14,385 nucleotides of DNA from Bacteroidota bacterium (GTDB taxonomy: Bacteria > Bacteroidota > Bacteroidia > Bacteroidales > Prolixibacteraceae): the NCBI GenBank assembly GCA_023488865.1, contig JAMDDG010000438.1:1-14385 (forward strand). Reading direction: 5' to 3'. The position numbers and the translations under genes were made by a program. The notes beneath the pieces were generated by a model that did no database searches, was not told the DNA's origin, and saw nothing but the letters and a program-made list of their open reading frames with translations. Below, piece after piece: positions 6,071 through 12,214 of the stretch. The first letter of the stretch is position 1, and the number at the start of each line of letters is the position of its first letter.

Positions 6071-7249
6071 CTAATAAAGGAACCCAAACAACCATAGCGG
6101 AATCGTGTTCCCCTCGCCCGTTTCTATCATATCGGCTGCCGCGAAGCAATTTTCCCCTTCAGTTTGCGTATATTTTCCGCCTACCACGAATTCATATTGA
6201 CCATCTACCTTGAAATCCAGCAATTTTGCCGATTTCACACTATGCTGGTACCCAACCTGATTGTAGAAGAAAGTAGTACGCTGGTTCCGGTTGTTGATAT
6301 TATCGGGGGCAATGATATGTAAAAGATTGGTATTCTGAAGGTAAACCACTTCCGGCTTTTGTAGTTGGCCATTGGTCCCGTTTTCAAAAAGCAGGTTGAT
6401 CAACCGGGCATTTTTGAGGTAACGCAGGTAGTTTAATACCGTCGCACGGGATGTCTCAATTTCAGCGCTTAATTTGCTCACATTGGGAGAAAAAGGCACC
6501 TGTGCACCAATAAGTTGCAACAATTTGCGCAGTTTCGGCAAATATTTCAGCTCGATCTGGTTCAAATAGGTAACATCAATTTCCAGGGCCAGATTGACAT
6601 GCCTCAACAGGCTCTCACCGTAGAACTCCGGATTTTTGATAAAATAGGGATAATACCCGCTTTTCAGGTATTCGGGGAAGTATGCCAATGGTCGCACATT
6701 CTGAATAATATCGGGAACAATCTCTTTGTGCCTTACCAGGATGTCGTCCAGCGAAATTATCTCAAAATTACTACCTGAGCGGTAGTTCAGGAATTCCCGG
6801 AAGGAGAGCCCTTCGAGGTGGTAGATTTTGGCAATATCTTTCAGATTGTCGTTGCCCTCGAAGATTCTCAATACCGGGGAGCTACTGAAAATCAACTGCA
6901 AACCGGGCAGTTCGTCGTAACACTGGCGCAACTCGTTCGACCAGTCGGGATATTTGTGGATTTGATCGAGTACCAGCACTTTTCCCCCTCTTTTGTAAAA
7001 TTCGTCTGCAAAAGAGAAGATCCTTCTTTTGGAAAAGTAAAAATCGTTGAGGTTCACATAAAGGCAATCGCGTGAATCGCCATATTTTTCCCGGATAAAG
7101 TTGAGCAAAAAAGTGGTCTTTCCTACCCCACGAAACCCTTTGATGCCGATTACCCTTGCGTTCCAGTCAATCTCATGATAGAGCCCTCTGACAATTTTTA
7201 CACCGCCGGCATTGACCAAAAGTTTATGCGCTTCGAAAAAATATTCCAC
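6071..7249 (-). CDS. AAA ATPase with C-terminal DUF4143 domain (COG1373 family), eroded catalytic motifs
   Basis: A 392-residue protein. An N-terminal P-loop domain has an intact Walker A, GFRGVGKTT (38-46), then VLVLDQIHKYPDWSNEL (91-107) at the Walker B position, and the family block IYHLEGLSFREFL (142-154). The rest is a winged-helix/DUF4143 part (VSKLSAEIETSRATVLNYLRYL) with a nuclease-fold-like end closing in IPLWLFGFLY, as usual, so it is full length. Three positions differ from the family pattern as I remember it: D-E-I/V-H is D-Q-I-H (Gln96), the TGSS segment is SSSP (122-125), and the L-S-R-R stretch before the YxLxGLSFRE block is LKDI (136-139). Family members are often plentiful in Bacteroidota and poorly characterised; roles in defence or toxin-antitoxin-like systems have been suggested but are not established. 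It stands alone, and a repeat abuts its stop codon. Confidence 0.85.
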   Translation of the reverse strand: MEYFFEAHKLLVNAGGVKIVRGLYHEIDWNARVIGIKGFRGVGKTTFLLNFIREKYGDSRDCLYVNLNDFYFSKRRIFSFADEFYKRGGKVLVLDQIHKYPDWSNELRQCYDELPGLQLIFSSSPVLRIFEGNDNLKDIAKIYHLEGLSFREFLNYRSGSNFEIISLDDILVRHKEIVPDIIQNVRPLAYFPEYLKSGYYPYFIKNPEFYGESLLRHVNLALEIDVTYLNQIELKYLPKLRKLLQLIGAQVPFSPNVSKLSAEIETSRATVLNYLRYLKNARLINLLFENGTNGQLQKPEVVYLQNTNLLHIIAPDNINNRNQRTTFFYNQVGYQHSVKSAKLLDFKVDGQYEFVVGGKYTQTEGENCFAAADMIETGEGNTIPLWLFGFLY

Positions 7250-7268
7250 TTAGAAATTGAATAGGCAA

Positions 7269-7276
7269 CAAAAATA
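7269..7276 (-). promoter_or_regulatory. Possible promoter -7 element for the ATPase gene
   Basis: TATTTTTG on the minus strand fits TAnnTTTG and would start a transcript only about 12-15 nt before the ATG at 7249. No well-spaced TTTG -33 box was found, and the region is AT-rich, so a chance match is possible. Confidence 0.3.
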
Positions 7277-7340
7277 AGCAGAATTTAAGCAATAATGTAA
7301 TCTCTGAATAACATTTTTAGCAAACGAATGCTATTTATAC

Positions 7341-7393
7341 CTATTAAAAATAAAGTGCCTAAAGTCCGGAGTTCCTCCAACTTTAGGCACTTT
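7341..7393 (-). terminator. rho transcription terminator
   Basis: On the minus strand, after the rho stop, AAAGTGCCTAAAGT (7393-7380) pairs perfectly over 14 bp with ACTTTAGGCACTTT (7365-7352). The 14-nt interior contains a further GGAG/CTCC mini-stem. The hairpin is followed by ATTTTTAA (7351-7344), giving a classic intrinsic terminator. Confidence 0.8.
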
Positions 7394-7431
7394 AGCGCAC
7401 TTTAGTGTACTTTAGTGTACTTTAGGCACTT
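7381..7431. repeat. Decamer tandem repeats in the rho 3' untranslated region
   Basis: Five consecutive units, CTTTAGGCA, CTTTAGCGCA, CTTTAGTGTA, CTTTAGTGTA, CTTTAGGCA, fill the gap between the rho stop codon and the terminator hairpin. The outer units repeat the terminator arm, so ACTTTAGGCACTT occurs twice (7380-7392 and 7419-7431) and either copy could pair with 7352-7365. Confidence 0.75.
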
Positions 7432-7432
7432 C

Positions 7433-9289
7433 TCAGTTGCTATTCATCGAAATAATAAATTCTTCGTTCGAATTTGTTTTAGACAAACGGTCACGGACAA
7501 ATTCCATAGCCTCCACAGAATTCATGCCATTGAGGAAATTACGTAGAACCCATATCTTGTCGAGCATCGCCTTTTCGAGCAACAGGTCTTCGCGTCGTGT
7601 GCTGGAGGCCAGGATATCGACAGAGGGGAATACGCGGCGGTTCGACAGTTTACGGTCGAGCTGAAGCTCCATGTTACCGGTCCCTTTAAACTCTTCGAAG
7701 ATAACGTCGTCCATTTTCGAACCGGTATCGGTCAGCGCTGTGGCTAAAATAGTAAGAGAACCGCCCTCTTCGATGTTACGGGCTGCACCGAAGAAACGTT
7801 TGGGTTTGTGCAATGCATTGGCATCTACACCTCCGGAAAGGACTTTCCCGGAAGCGGGTGCAACCGTATTGTAGGCGCGTGCCAAACGGGTGATTGAATC
7901 AAGCAGGATCACTACATCGTGGCCACACTCTACCAACCTTTTGGCCTTTTCGAGTACCATGTTGGCGATGCGCACATGGCGCTCTGCCGGTTCGTCGAAA
8001 GTAGAGGAGATCACCTCGGCATTGACACTGCGGGCCATGTCGGTTACCTCTTCCGGACGTTCGTCGATCAACAGGATGATCATGTAAACCTCCGGGTGAT
8101 TGGCCGCAATTGCATTGGCAATATCTTTCAGCAACATCGTCTTACCGGTTTTTGGCTGGGCCACGATCAATCCGCGCTGGCCTTTCCCGATAGGGGCAAA
8201 CATATCGACTACCCTGGAAGATATACTGCTTGCTTTTCCGGCTATGTTGAATTTCTCGTCAGGGAAAAGCGGTGTCAGATGTTCGAACGGCACCCGGTCG
8301 CGAATGTACTCCGGACTGCGCCCGTTTATTTCGACCACTTTGACCAAAGGAAAATATTTCTCCCCTTCTTTCGGCGGACGGATAATGCCGTGTACCGTAT
8401 CCCCCGTCTTCAAGCCAAAAAGCTTGATTTGCGACTGTGACACATAGATATCGTCAGGCGAAGTAAGGTAGTTGTAATCTGATGAACGCAGGAAACCATA
8501 ACCTTCCTGCATGATCTCCAGAACCCCTGTCTGGTTGATCACTCCTTCAAAATCGTATGATTTTTCTGCTTCTTTGGGTTCCGGTTGCTTGGGTTGGGCC
8601 TGTTGCTGGCCATTCCCGTTTTTTGGTTGAAAAGATTGATTGGGCTGATTCGGGGAGAACTCTTTTTTCTGGAAGTTCTTGATGATAGGCGGTCTTTTCT
8701 CTTCAGCACGTAACTCTCCGGCGTCCGGTTCATTTTTTGCAACAACTGCCTCTGCCGGCACCTCCGTAACTTCAGTTACCGGAACCGAGCTGACTGAAAG
8801 AATGGCCGATTCGCTCCGCAGCACACGGGGCCTGCGTTCCTTTTGACCTATGTGCTCTTTGCGTACCTTATCCGTTTTGGTATTAAATGGTTTAACTTTA
8901 GGTAATAGCTCGTTTTGCTCCTCATTCGCCTGAGGGGAAATAAGCTCGTTTTCAATGACAGGGACTGTGCGATCCTGTTCATTTTCAGTAGCAGCAGCAG
9001 GCTCGTTAACCTGTAAATCGCCATTTTTCTTAAAGATACGAAGTACTTTTTTTCCCGAAGGTGGTTTAACCTCGACCTTCACTTTGGGAATTTTAGGGGT
9101 GGCTTTTTCTGATTGGGGCGCCTTTTTCTCCGGCGTTTTAATTACAGAATCCCTGATAGCTTGCGTATCAAGAATCGTGTATATCAGATCTTGCTTTTTA
9201 AATGACTCTACGCGCTTAATGTTTAATTCTTTACCTATCTCGCGCAATTCAGGCAATAGTTTCTTGCTCAGTTCCAGGATGTCGTACAT
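7433..9289 (-). CDS. rho: Transcription termination factor Rho, with long disordered insert
   Basis: Rho is a hexameric RNA-dependent helicase that ends transcription of untranslated RNA. The 618 residues, against about 420 in E. coli, divide as follows. Rho_N helical domain, 1-45 (MYDILELSKKLLPELREIGK). A low-complexity insert, about 46-243, rich in Lys, Glu and Pro, then Asn/Gln/Pro near 205-240. The RNA-binding cold-shock-like domain, 246-322 (YDFEGVINQTGVLEIMQEGYGFLRS). The ATPase, with APIGKGQRGLIVAQPKTGKT (Walker A, Lys383), VVILLDSITRLARAYN (Walker B, Asp464), the secondary RNA-binding region SGKVLSGGVDANALHKPKRFFGAARNIE (written across the Q/R loops), and the C-terminal RREDLL block. 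Such inserts are usual in Bacteroidota Rho; that of Bacteroides thetaiotaomicron has been reported to drive phase separation. The promoter (9434-9464) and terminator (7341-7393) are both visible, so the gene is probably monocistronic. Confidence 0.97.
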   Translation of the reverse strand: MYDILELSKKLLPELREIGKELNIKRVESFKKQDLIYTILDTQAIRDSVIKTPEKKAPQSEKATPKIPKVKVEVKPPSGKKVLRIFKKNGDLQVNEPAAATENEQDRTVPVIENELISPQANEEQNELLPKVKPFNTKTDKVRKEHIGQKERRPRVLRSESAILSVSSVPVTEVTEVPAEAVVAKNEPDAGELRAEEKRPPIIKNFQKKEFSPNQPNQSFQPKNGNGQQQAQPKQPEPKEAEKSYDFEGVINQTGVLEIMQEGYGFLRSSDYNYLTSPDDIYVSQSQIKLFGLKTGDTVHGIIRPPKEGEKYFPLVKVVEINGRSPEYIRDRVPFEHLTPLFPDEKFNIAGKASSISSRVVDMFAPIGKGQRGLIVAQPKTGKTMLLKDIANAIAANHPEVYMIILLIDERPEEVTDMARSVNAEVISSTFDEPAERHVRIANMVLEKAKRLVECGHDVVILLDSITRLARAYNTVAPASGKVLSGGVDANALHKPKRFFGAARNIEEGGSLTILATALTDTGSKMDDVIFEEFKGTGNMELQLDRKLSNRRVFPSVDILASSTRREDLLLEKAMLDKIWVLRNFLNGMNSVEAMEFVRDRLSKTNSNEEFIISMNSN

Positions 9290-9433
9290 GATTTTTTTGA
9301 TTTGTAACCAAAAACGGATGTTGCAACGTGCAACAAAACGTTTGAAATTTTAATTCTATAATAAAAAGACTTAGGAAGAAATAACAGGGATACTTTGAAG
9401 ATTATGTGTCAGATTGCTAATCTAAATCTACTG

Positions 9434-9464
9434 CAAATTTAGTCATTAGATTTTAATTCACAAA
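9434..9464 (-). promoter_or_regulatory. rho promoter
   Basis: On the minus strand, TTTG (9464-9461), a 19-bp spacer, and TAAATTTG (9441-9434) match the Bacteroidota promoter consensus TTTG-N19-21-TAnnTTTG exactly. Transcription would start near 9428, leaving a leader of about 135-140 nt before ATG 9289. The leader holds a small hairpin, GTTGCA/TGCAAC (9320-9334). Leader-mediated autoregulation is known for E. coli rho, but nothing here proves it. Confidence 0.65.
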
Positions 9465-9478
9465 AAATGTGACCATTT

Positions 9479-9544
9479 AAAATTAATTTTCCAAAGAAAT
9501 GAGGATGAAAAGCTAAGAAAACGATGAGTAAAAATTAATTTTCC
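9479..9544. repeat. Paired 14-bp direct repeat with palindromic core
   Basis: AAAATTAATTTTCC occurs at 9479-9492 and 9531-9544. The first 12 bases, AAAATTAATTTT, are a perfect palindrome. The copies are 52 bp apart, about five helical turns, and lie just upstream of the rho promoter in the rho/sigma divergent region. They could be paired protein-binding sites or chance in AT-rich DNA. Confidence 0.35.
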
Positions 9545-9932
9545 GGGTAAATTTTAATGAAAATTGTCGCCTTTTGATAAAAATTTGTTTAAAAAAAGAA
9601 GTTTTTGCCCCGGTTTATGGTTCCATTTTTTAAATTTTCTTAAAACATCAAAAAAATTCATAAAACATAAATATTTGCCTTTTTTGTTGATTCACAACAG
9701 AACGATGGACTTTTGGTTAACTAAATATTTTTTTTGTGGATTTATTAAGCCCGTTTAATTGATGTAATAAGTGAATATAATTGAACATTGGGTGAAAAAA
9801 ACATCATTAATATTTCTGGTTTTCCTTTTTTTTAGGTAATATTGTTGTAATCTCAATTGTCAAAGTTGTCAGTTTTTAAACTGTAAAAGGTGTTTCATTT
9901 TCATTGCCGGAGCGGATCAAAAAAGAAAAGTT
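9545..9932. other. AT-rich intergenic region upstream of the sigma factor gene
   Basis: I see no gene here. The open frame at 9564-9758 (+) has a Phe/Lys-rich composition typical of translated AT-rich noncoding DNA and no recognisable motif. The region is full of A and T runs and should contain the sigma gene promoter. The best candidate is ATTG (9787-9790), 20-bp spacer, TATTTCTG (9811-9818), with one mismatch in each box, implying a leader of about 110 nt; confidence in that promoter is low. Confidence 0.5.
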
Positions 9933-10802
9933 ATGAGACAGCTCAGGGTTATTAAACAGATTACCAACAGGGAGGCCCACTCCCTGGACAAATATCTTCT
10001 GGAAATCGGTAAGATACAATTGCTTAGCAGTGATGAAGAGATCTATTTGTCACAACAGATTAAAGCCGGTAGCCACGAGGCTTTAGACACGCTGGTTAAA
10101 TCTAACCTTCGATTTGTGATTTCAGTTGCCAAACAATATCAGAACCAAGGTCTTCCTCTCTCCGATCTGATCGATGAGGGAAATCTCGGTTTAATAAAAG
10201 CAGCCAAACGATTTGATGCTACCAAAGGATTTAAATTTATATCTTATGCGGTTTGGTGGATCCGGCAGGCAATTTTGCAAGCCCTGGCTGAACAGGCGCG
10301 AATAATAAAATTACCACAAAACAAAGTAGATATCATCAATAAAATCAACCGGACTTTCACGAGACTGGAACAGGAGTTTCAGCGGGAACCCACTGTAGAT
10401 GAGATTGCAGACATCCTTGAGATGAATACCTTTCTGGTAGATCAATCGCTGAATTCCAGCGCTTTTCACTTCTCCCTTGATGCCCCTCTTTATGATGATG
10501 AAGAAAACGAAAACAGTCAATATGATTTATATTCCAATGAATTTTCACCCAGTCCTGACAATGACTTGTTGGAAACATCCCTTAAAATTGAGATTGAACG
10601 ACTGTTGTGTAAACTGGATACCCGCGAAGCAGATATCCTCTCTTCTATTTACGGATTAAACGGTAAGCAAGCATTAGCTCTTGATGACATTGGCAGAACA
10701 TTTGGCTTAACCCGGGAACGGGTGAGACAGATAAGGGACAATAGCATCAGAAAATTAAAGAACATCCCATTTCTAACAATTTTAAAACCTTTCCTGGGCT
10801 AA
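9933..10802 (+). CDS. RNA polymerase sigma-70 family factor, RpoD/SigA-like
   Basis: A 289-residue sigma factor that directs RNA polymerase to promoters. It has region 1.2 (SLDKYLLEIGKIQLLSSDEE, 17-36), the full region 2 (SNLRFVISVAKQYQNQGLPL, about 63-82, and the region 2.3-2.4 block FKFISYAVWWIRQAILQALA), region 3 (about 135-185), and region 4.2 with LTRERVRQIRDNSIRKLKN. There is no region 1.1, as in the primary sigma of Bacteroides. Regions 2.3-2.4 are almost identical to the primary sigma as I remember it, so it should recognise a similar -7 element. The region 3.2 linker (DDEENENSQYDLYSNEFSPSPDN) and the start of region 4 (LLCKLDTREADILSSIYGLN) are divergent, which points to a group-2 paralogue rather than the primary sigma; I therefore give no symbol. 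It starts at ATG 9933, preceded by an A-rich stretch. rpe follows 49 bp downstream on the same strand. Confidence 0.92.
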   Translation: MRQLRVIKQITNREAHSLDKYLLEIGKIQLLSSDEEIYLSQQIKAGSHEALDTLVKSNLRFVISVAKQYQNQGLPLSDLIDEGNLGLIKAAKRFDATKGFKFISYAVWWIRQAILQALAEQARIIKLPQNKVDIINKINRTFTRLEQEFQREPTVDEIADILEMNTFLVDQSLNSSAFHFSLDAPLYDDEENENSQYDLYSNEFSPSPDNDLLETSLKIEIERLLCKLDTREADILSSIYGLNGKQALALDDIGRTFGLTRERVRQIRDNSIRKLKNIPFLTILKPFLG

Positions 10803-10817
10803 AATCTAAACTAAAAT

Positions 10818-10848
10818 AGGGTATATTTGTTTCAAAATAATATACCCT
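10818..10848 (+). promoter_or_regulatory. Palindrome overlapping a putative rpe promoter -7 element
   Basis: AGGGTATATT (10818-10827) and AATATACCCT (10839-10848) form a perfect 10-bp inverted repeat with an 11-nt spacer, ending 3 bp before the rpe start. TATATTTG (10822-10829), an exact TAnnTTTG match, lies inside the left arm. No U-run follows, so it is not a standard terminator. It could be an operator, or a leader hairpin in readthrough RNA from the sigma gene. No clear -33 box is present. Confidence 0.45.
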
Positions 10849-10851
10849 GTT

Positions 10852-11502
10852 GTGAAGCGAATGATTGCACCCTCATTATTAGCAGCCGATTTTACAAGGC
10901 TTGGAGAAGAAATACAAATGGTCAACCGGAGCGCGGCCGACTGGATCCACTGTGATGTAATGGATGGGCATTTTGTCCCAAACATCTCAATCGGAATTCC
11001 TGTGATTGAACAAATCAAAAAAATTGCCGAAAAACCGCTGGATGTCCATCTGATGATCTCCGATCCCGACCGGTACCTCGAACGCTTTAAAGAGGCTGGT
11101 GCGGATATCCTTACCGTTCATTATGAAACATGCCCCCACCTTAACCGGACGGTCGGTGCGATTCGTGAACTGGGAATGAGAGCCGGTGTAGCCATCAATC
11201 CGCATACCCCTGTACAAATGCTTTTGGACATCATCCACGATCTGGACCTGATCCTGCTGATGACCGTTAATCCGGGCTTTGGCGGACAGAAATTCATTCA
11301 GGGTAGTTACAAAAGATTGGTCACGCTGCGTCAAATGGTAAACACCCTCTCGCCCAATGTCCTGATAGAGGTCGATGGTGGGGTTAACCTGGAAACCGGC
11401 AAACAACTTTTTATGGCCGGAGCCGATGTGCTGGTGGCAGGAAACTACATCTTTACCTCGTCTGATCCGGTAGGTGCGATTGAGGCACTGAAGAACTGCT
11501 GA
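10852..11502 (+). CDS. rpe: Ribulose-phosphate 3-epimerase
   Basis: It interconverts D-ribulose 5-phosphate and D-xylulose 5-phosphate in the pentose phosphate pathway. The 216-residue TIM-barrel protein has all family blocks: IAPSLLAADF (5-14), WIHCDVMDGHFVPNIS (31-46), DVHLMI (64-69), MTVNPGFGGQ (137-146), and LIEVDGGVN (171-179). The metal and catalytic set is present as His33, Asp35, His66 and Asp175. In the phosphate-binding loop the usual AGS is AGN (196-198), a mild change. The start is either GTG 10852 (MKRMIAPS) or ATG 10861 (MIAPS). I favour the GTG because homologues carry two to four residues before IAPS, but the ATG cannot be excluded. Expression may come from the sigma gene promoter, its own promoter at 10822, or both. 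A repeat element starts 16 bp after the stop. Confidence 0.95.
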   Translation: MKRMIAPSLLAADFTRLGEEIQMVNRSAADWIHCDVMDGHFVPNISIGIPVIEQIKKIAEKPLDVHLMISDPDRYLERFKEAGADILTVHYETCPHLNRTVGAIRELGMRAGVAINPHTPVQMLLDIIHDLDLILLMTVNPGFGGQKFIQGSYKRLVTLRQMVNTLSPNVLIEVDGGVNLETGKQLFMAGADVLVAGNYIFTSSDPVGAIEALKNC

Positions 11503-11517
11503 ATATTGTACAGCATC

Positions 11518-11653
11518 TTTCATTGCCGTCTGCTTTAGCTGACGGGCCTTTGCAATGAGCGATGAAATGGCTTTAGCCAAACTATTTGTATTTGGCTTAA
11601 GCCCCTTCCCTTCCTAATCTATTATCCGTCAGCTAAAGCAGACGGCAATGAAA
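11518..11653. repeat. Inverted-repeat element (BIME/MITE-like), copy 2
   Basis: The termini 11518-11545 and 11626-11653 are perfect 28-bp inverted repeats, identical in their outer 24 bp to the copy at 5817-5952. The interior differs but keeps the two-stem plan, with GGCTTTAGCC (11569-11578) and GGCTTAAGCC (11593-11602). It lies between rpe and ssrA and has no coding capacity. As RNA it would fold into a long hairpin and may serve as a 3' end or stabiliser for rpe mRNA; this is inference. The 105 bp after it, up to ssrA, holds only A-rich sequence with short AAATCCAAAAT-type direct repeats. Confidence 0.8.
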
Positions 11654-11740
11654 AAAGAACAAATATTCAAACTTTTTAAACTCATCTTCACCCTTCGACA
11701 AGAAATCTAAAATCCAAAATAGAAAATCCAAAATTTGTTG

Positions 11741-11748
11741 TATATTTG
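11741..11748 (+). promoter_or_regulatory. ssrA promoter (-7 element TATATTTG)
   Basis: TATATTTG matches TAnnTTTG exactly and lies 10 bp before the mature tmRNA 5' end at 11759, leaving room for a start site and a few nucleotides removed by RNase P. No TTTG at ideal -33 spacing is obvious. Confidence 0.6.
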
Positions 11749-11758
11749 CATCCCCATT

Positions 11759-12150
11759 GGGGCTGACCGGTTTTGACAGCGGGCAGAAGAGGTATGTAAG
11801 CATGCCGGGCATTGAGTTTTGGCCCGTAAATCTTAAGGCTCAAACAATTAGTTGGCGCAGATAACTACGCTCTTGCCGCTTGATCGACGTAACGTTGATT
11901 AGCTAATCCGGTATTAGATACTGGAGCGGGACATCTCCCGGGTGCCAAGTCCTGAAGCGGCCCGGTTCGGAGGTGCAGATAAATCGGGAATAACCAGGGG
12001 ATTACTCCGCTTCCCTGATGAAATAACAGGAGTTAAGATGACTGTCGGTGGCCCTGAGCCAGCAGTCGTTCGAAAATCAAATCAAGGCTAAGCATGGAGA
12101 AAGCGTATTGCTTCCTCGTTTGGACAGGGGTTCGATTCCCCTCAGCTCCA
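11759..12150 (+). ncRNA. ssrA: Transfer-messenger RNA (tmRNA)
   Basis: tmRNA frees stalled ribosomes and tags the unfinished peptide for proteolysis. The 5' end GGGGCTGACC and the 3' end GGTTCGATTCCCCTCAGCTCCA form the tRNA-like domain: GGGGCTG pairs with CAGCTCC, the T arm is typical, and the CCA is encoded (12148-12150). The tag frame reads GGC GCA GAT AAC TAC GCT CTT GCC GCT TGA (11854-11883), giving GADNYALAA if resumption is at GGC. The proteolysis-determining LAA end is standard. The length of 392 nt is normal for one-piece tmRNA. Several GC-rich inverted repeats in 11900-12040 fit the pseudoknots, though I did not fold them. The 3' part is also open on the plus strand (from 12048), which is a shadow. 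Confidence 0.97.
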
Positions 12151-12156
12151 CAAAAC

Positions 12157-12192
12157 AAAAAAAGTACCTGAATCCAATCAGGTACTTTTTTT
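12157..12192. terminator. Bidirectional intrinsic terminator between ssrA and the M16 peptidase gene
   Basis: GTACCTGA (12164-12171) pairs with TCAGGTAC (12178-12185) around a 6-nt loop, flanked by seven A on the left and seven T on the right. It ends ssrA on the plus strand and the M16 gene (stop at 12215) on the minus strand. Confidence 0.9.
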
Positions 12193-12214
12193 GTTTATTC
12201 CATCTTCATGCGGA

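Noticed and set aside
9564..9758. Possible 64-aa protein in the rho-sigma intergenic region
   Set aside because: Phe/Lys-rich composition as expected from AT-rich DNA, no recognisable domain and no clear promoter or start context.
10803..10851. The palindrome before rpe as the sigma gene terminator
   Set aside because: The stem is followed by CCCTGTTGTGAAG with no U-run on the plus strand, so an intrinsic terminator is unlikely.
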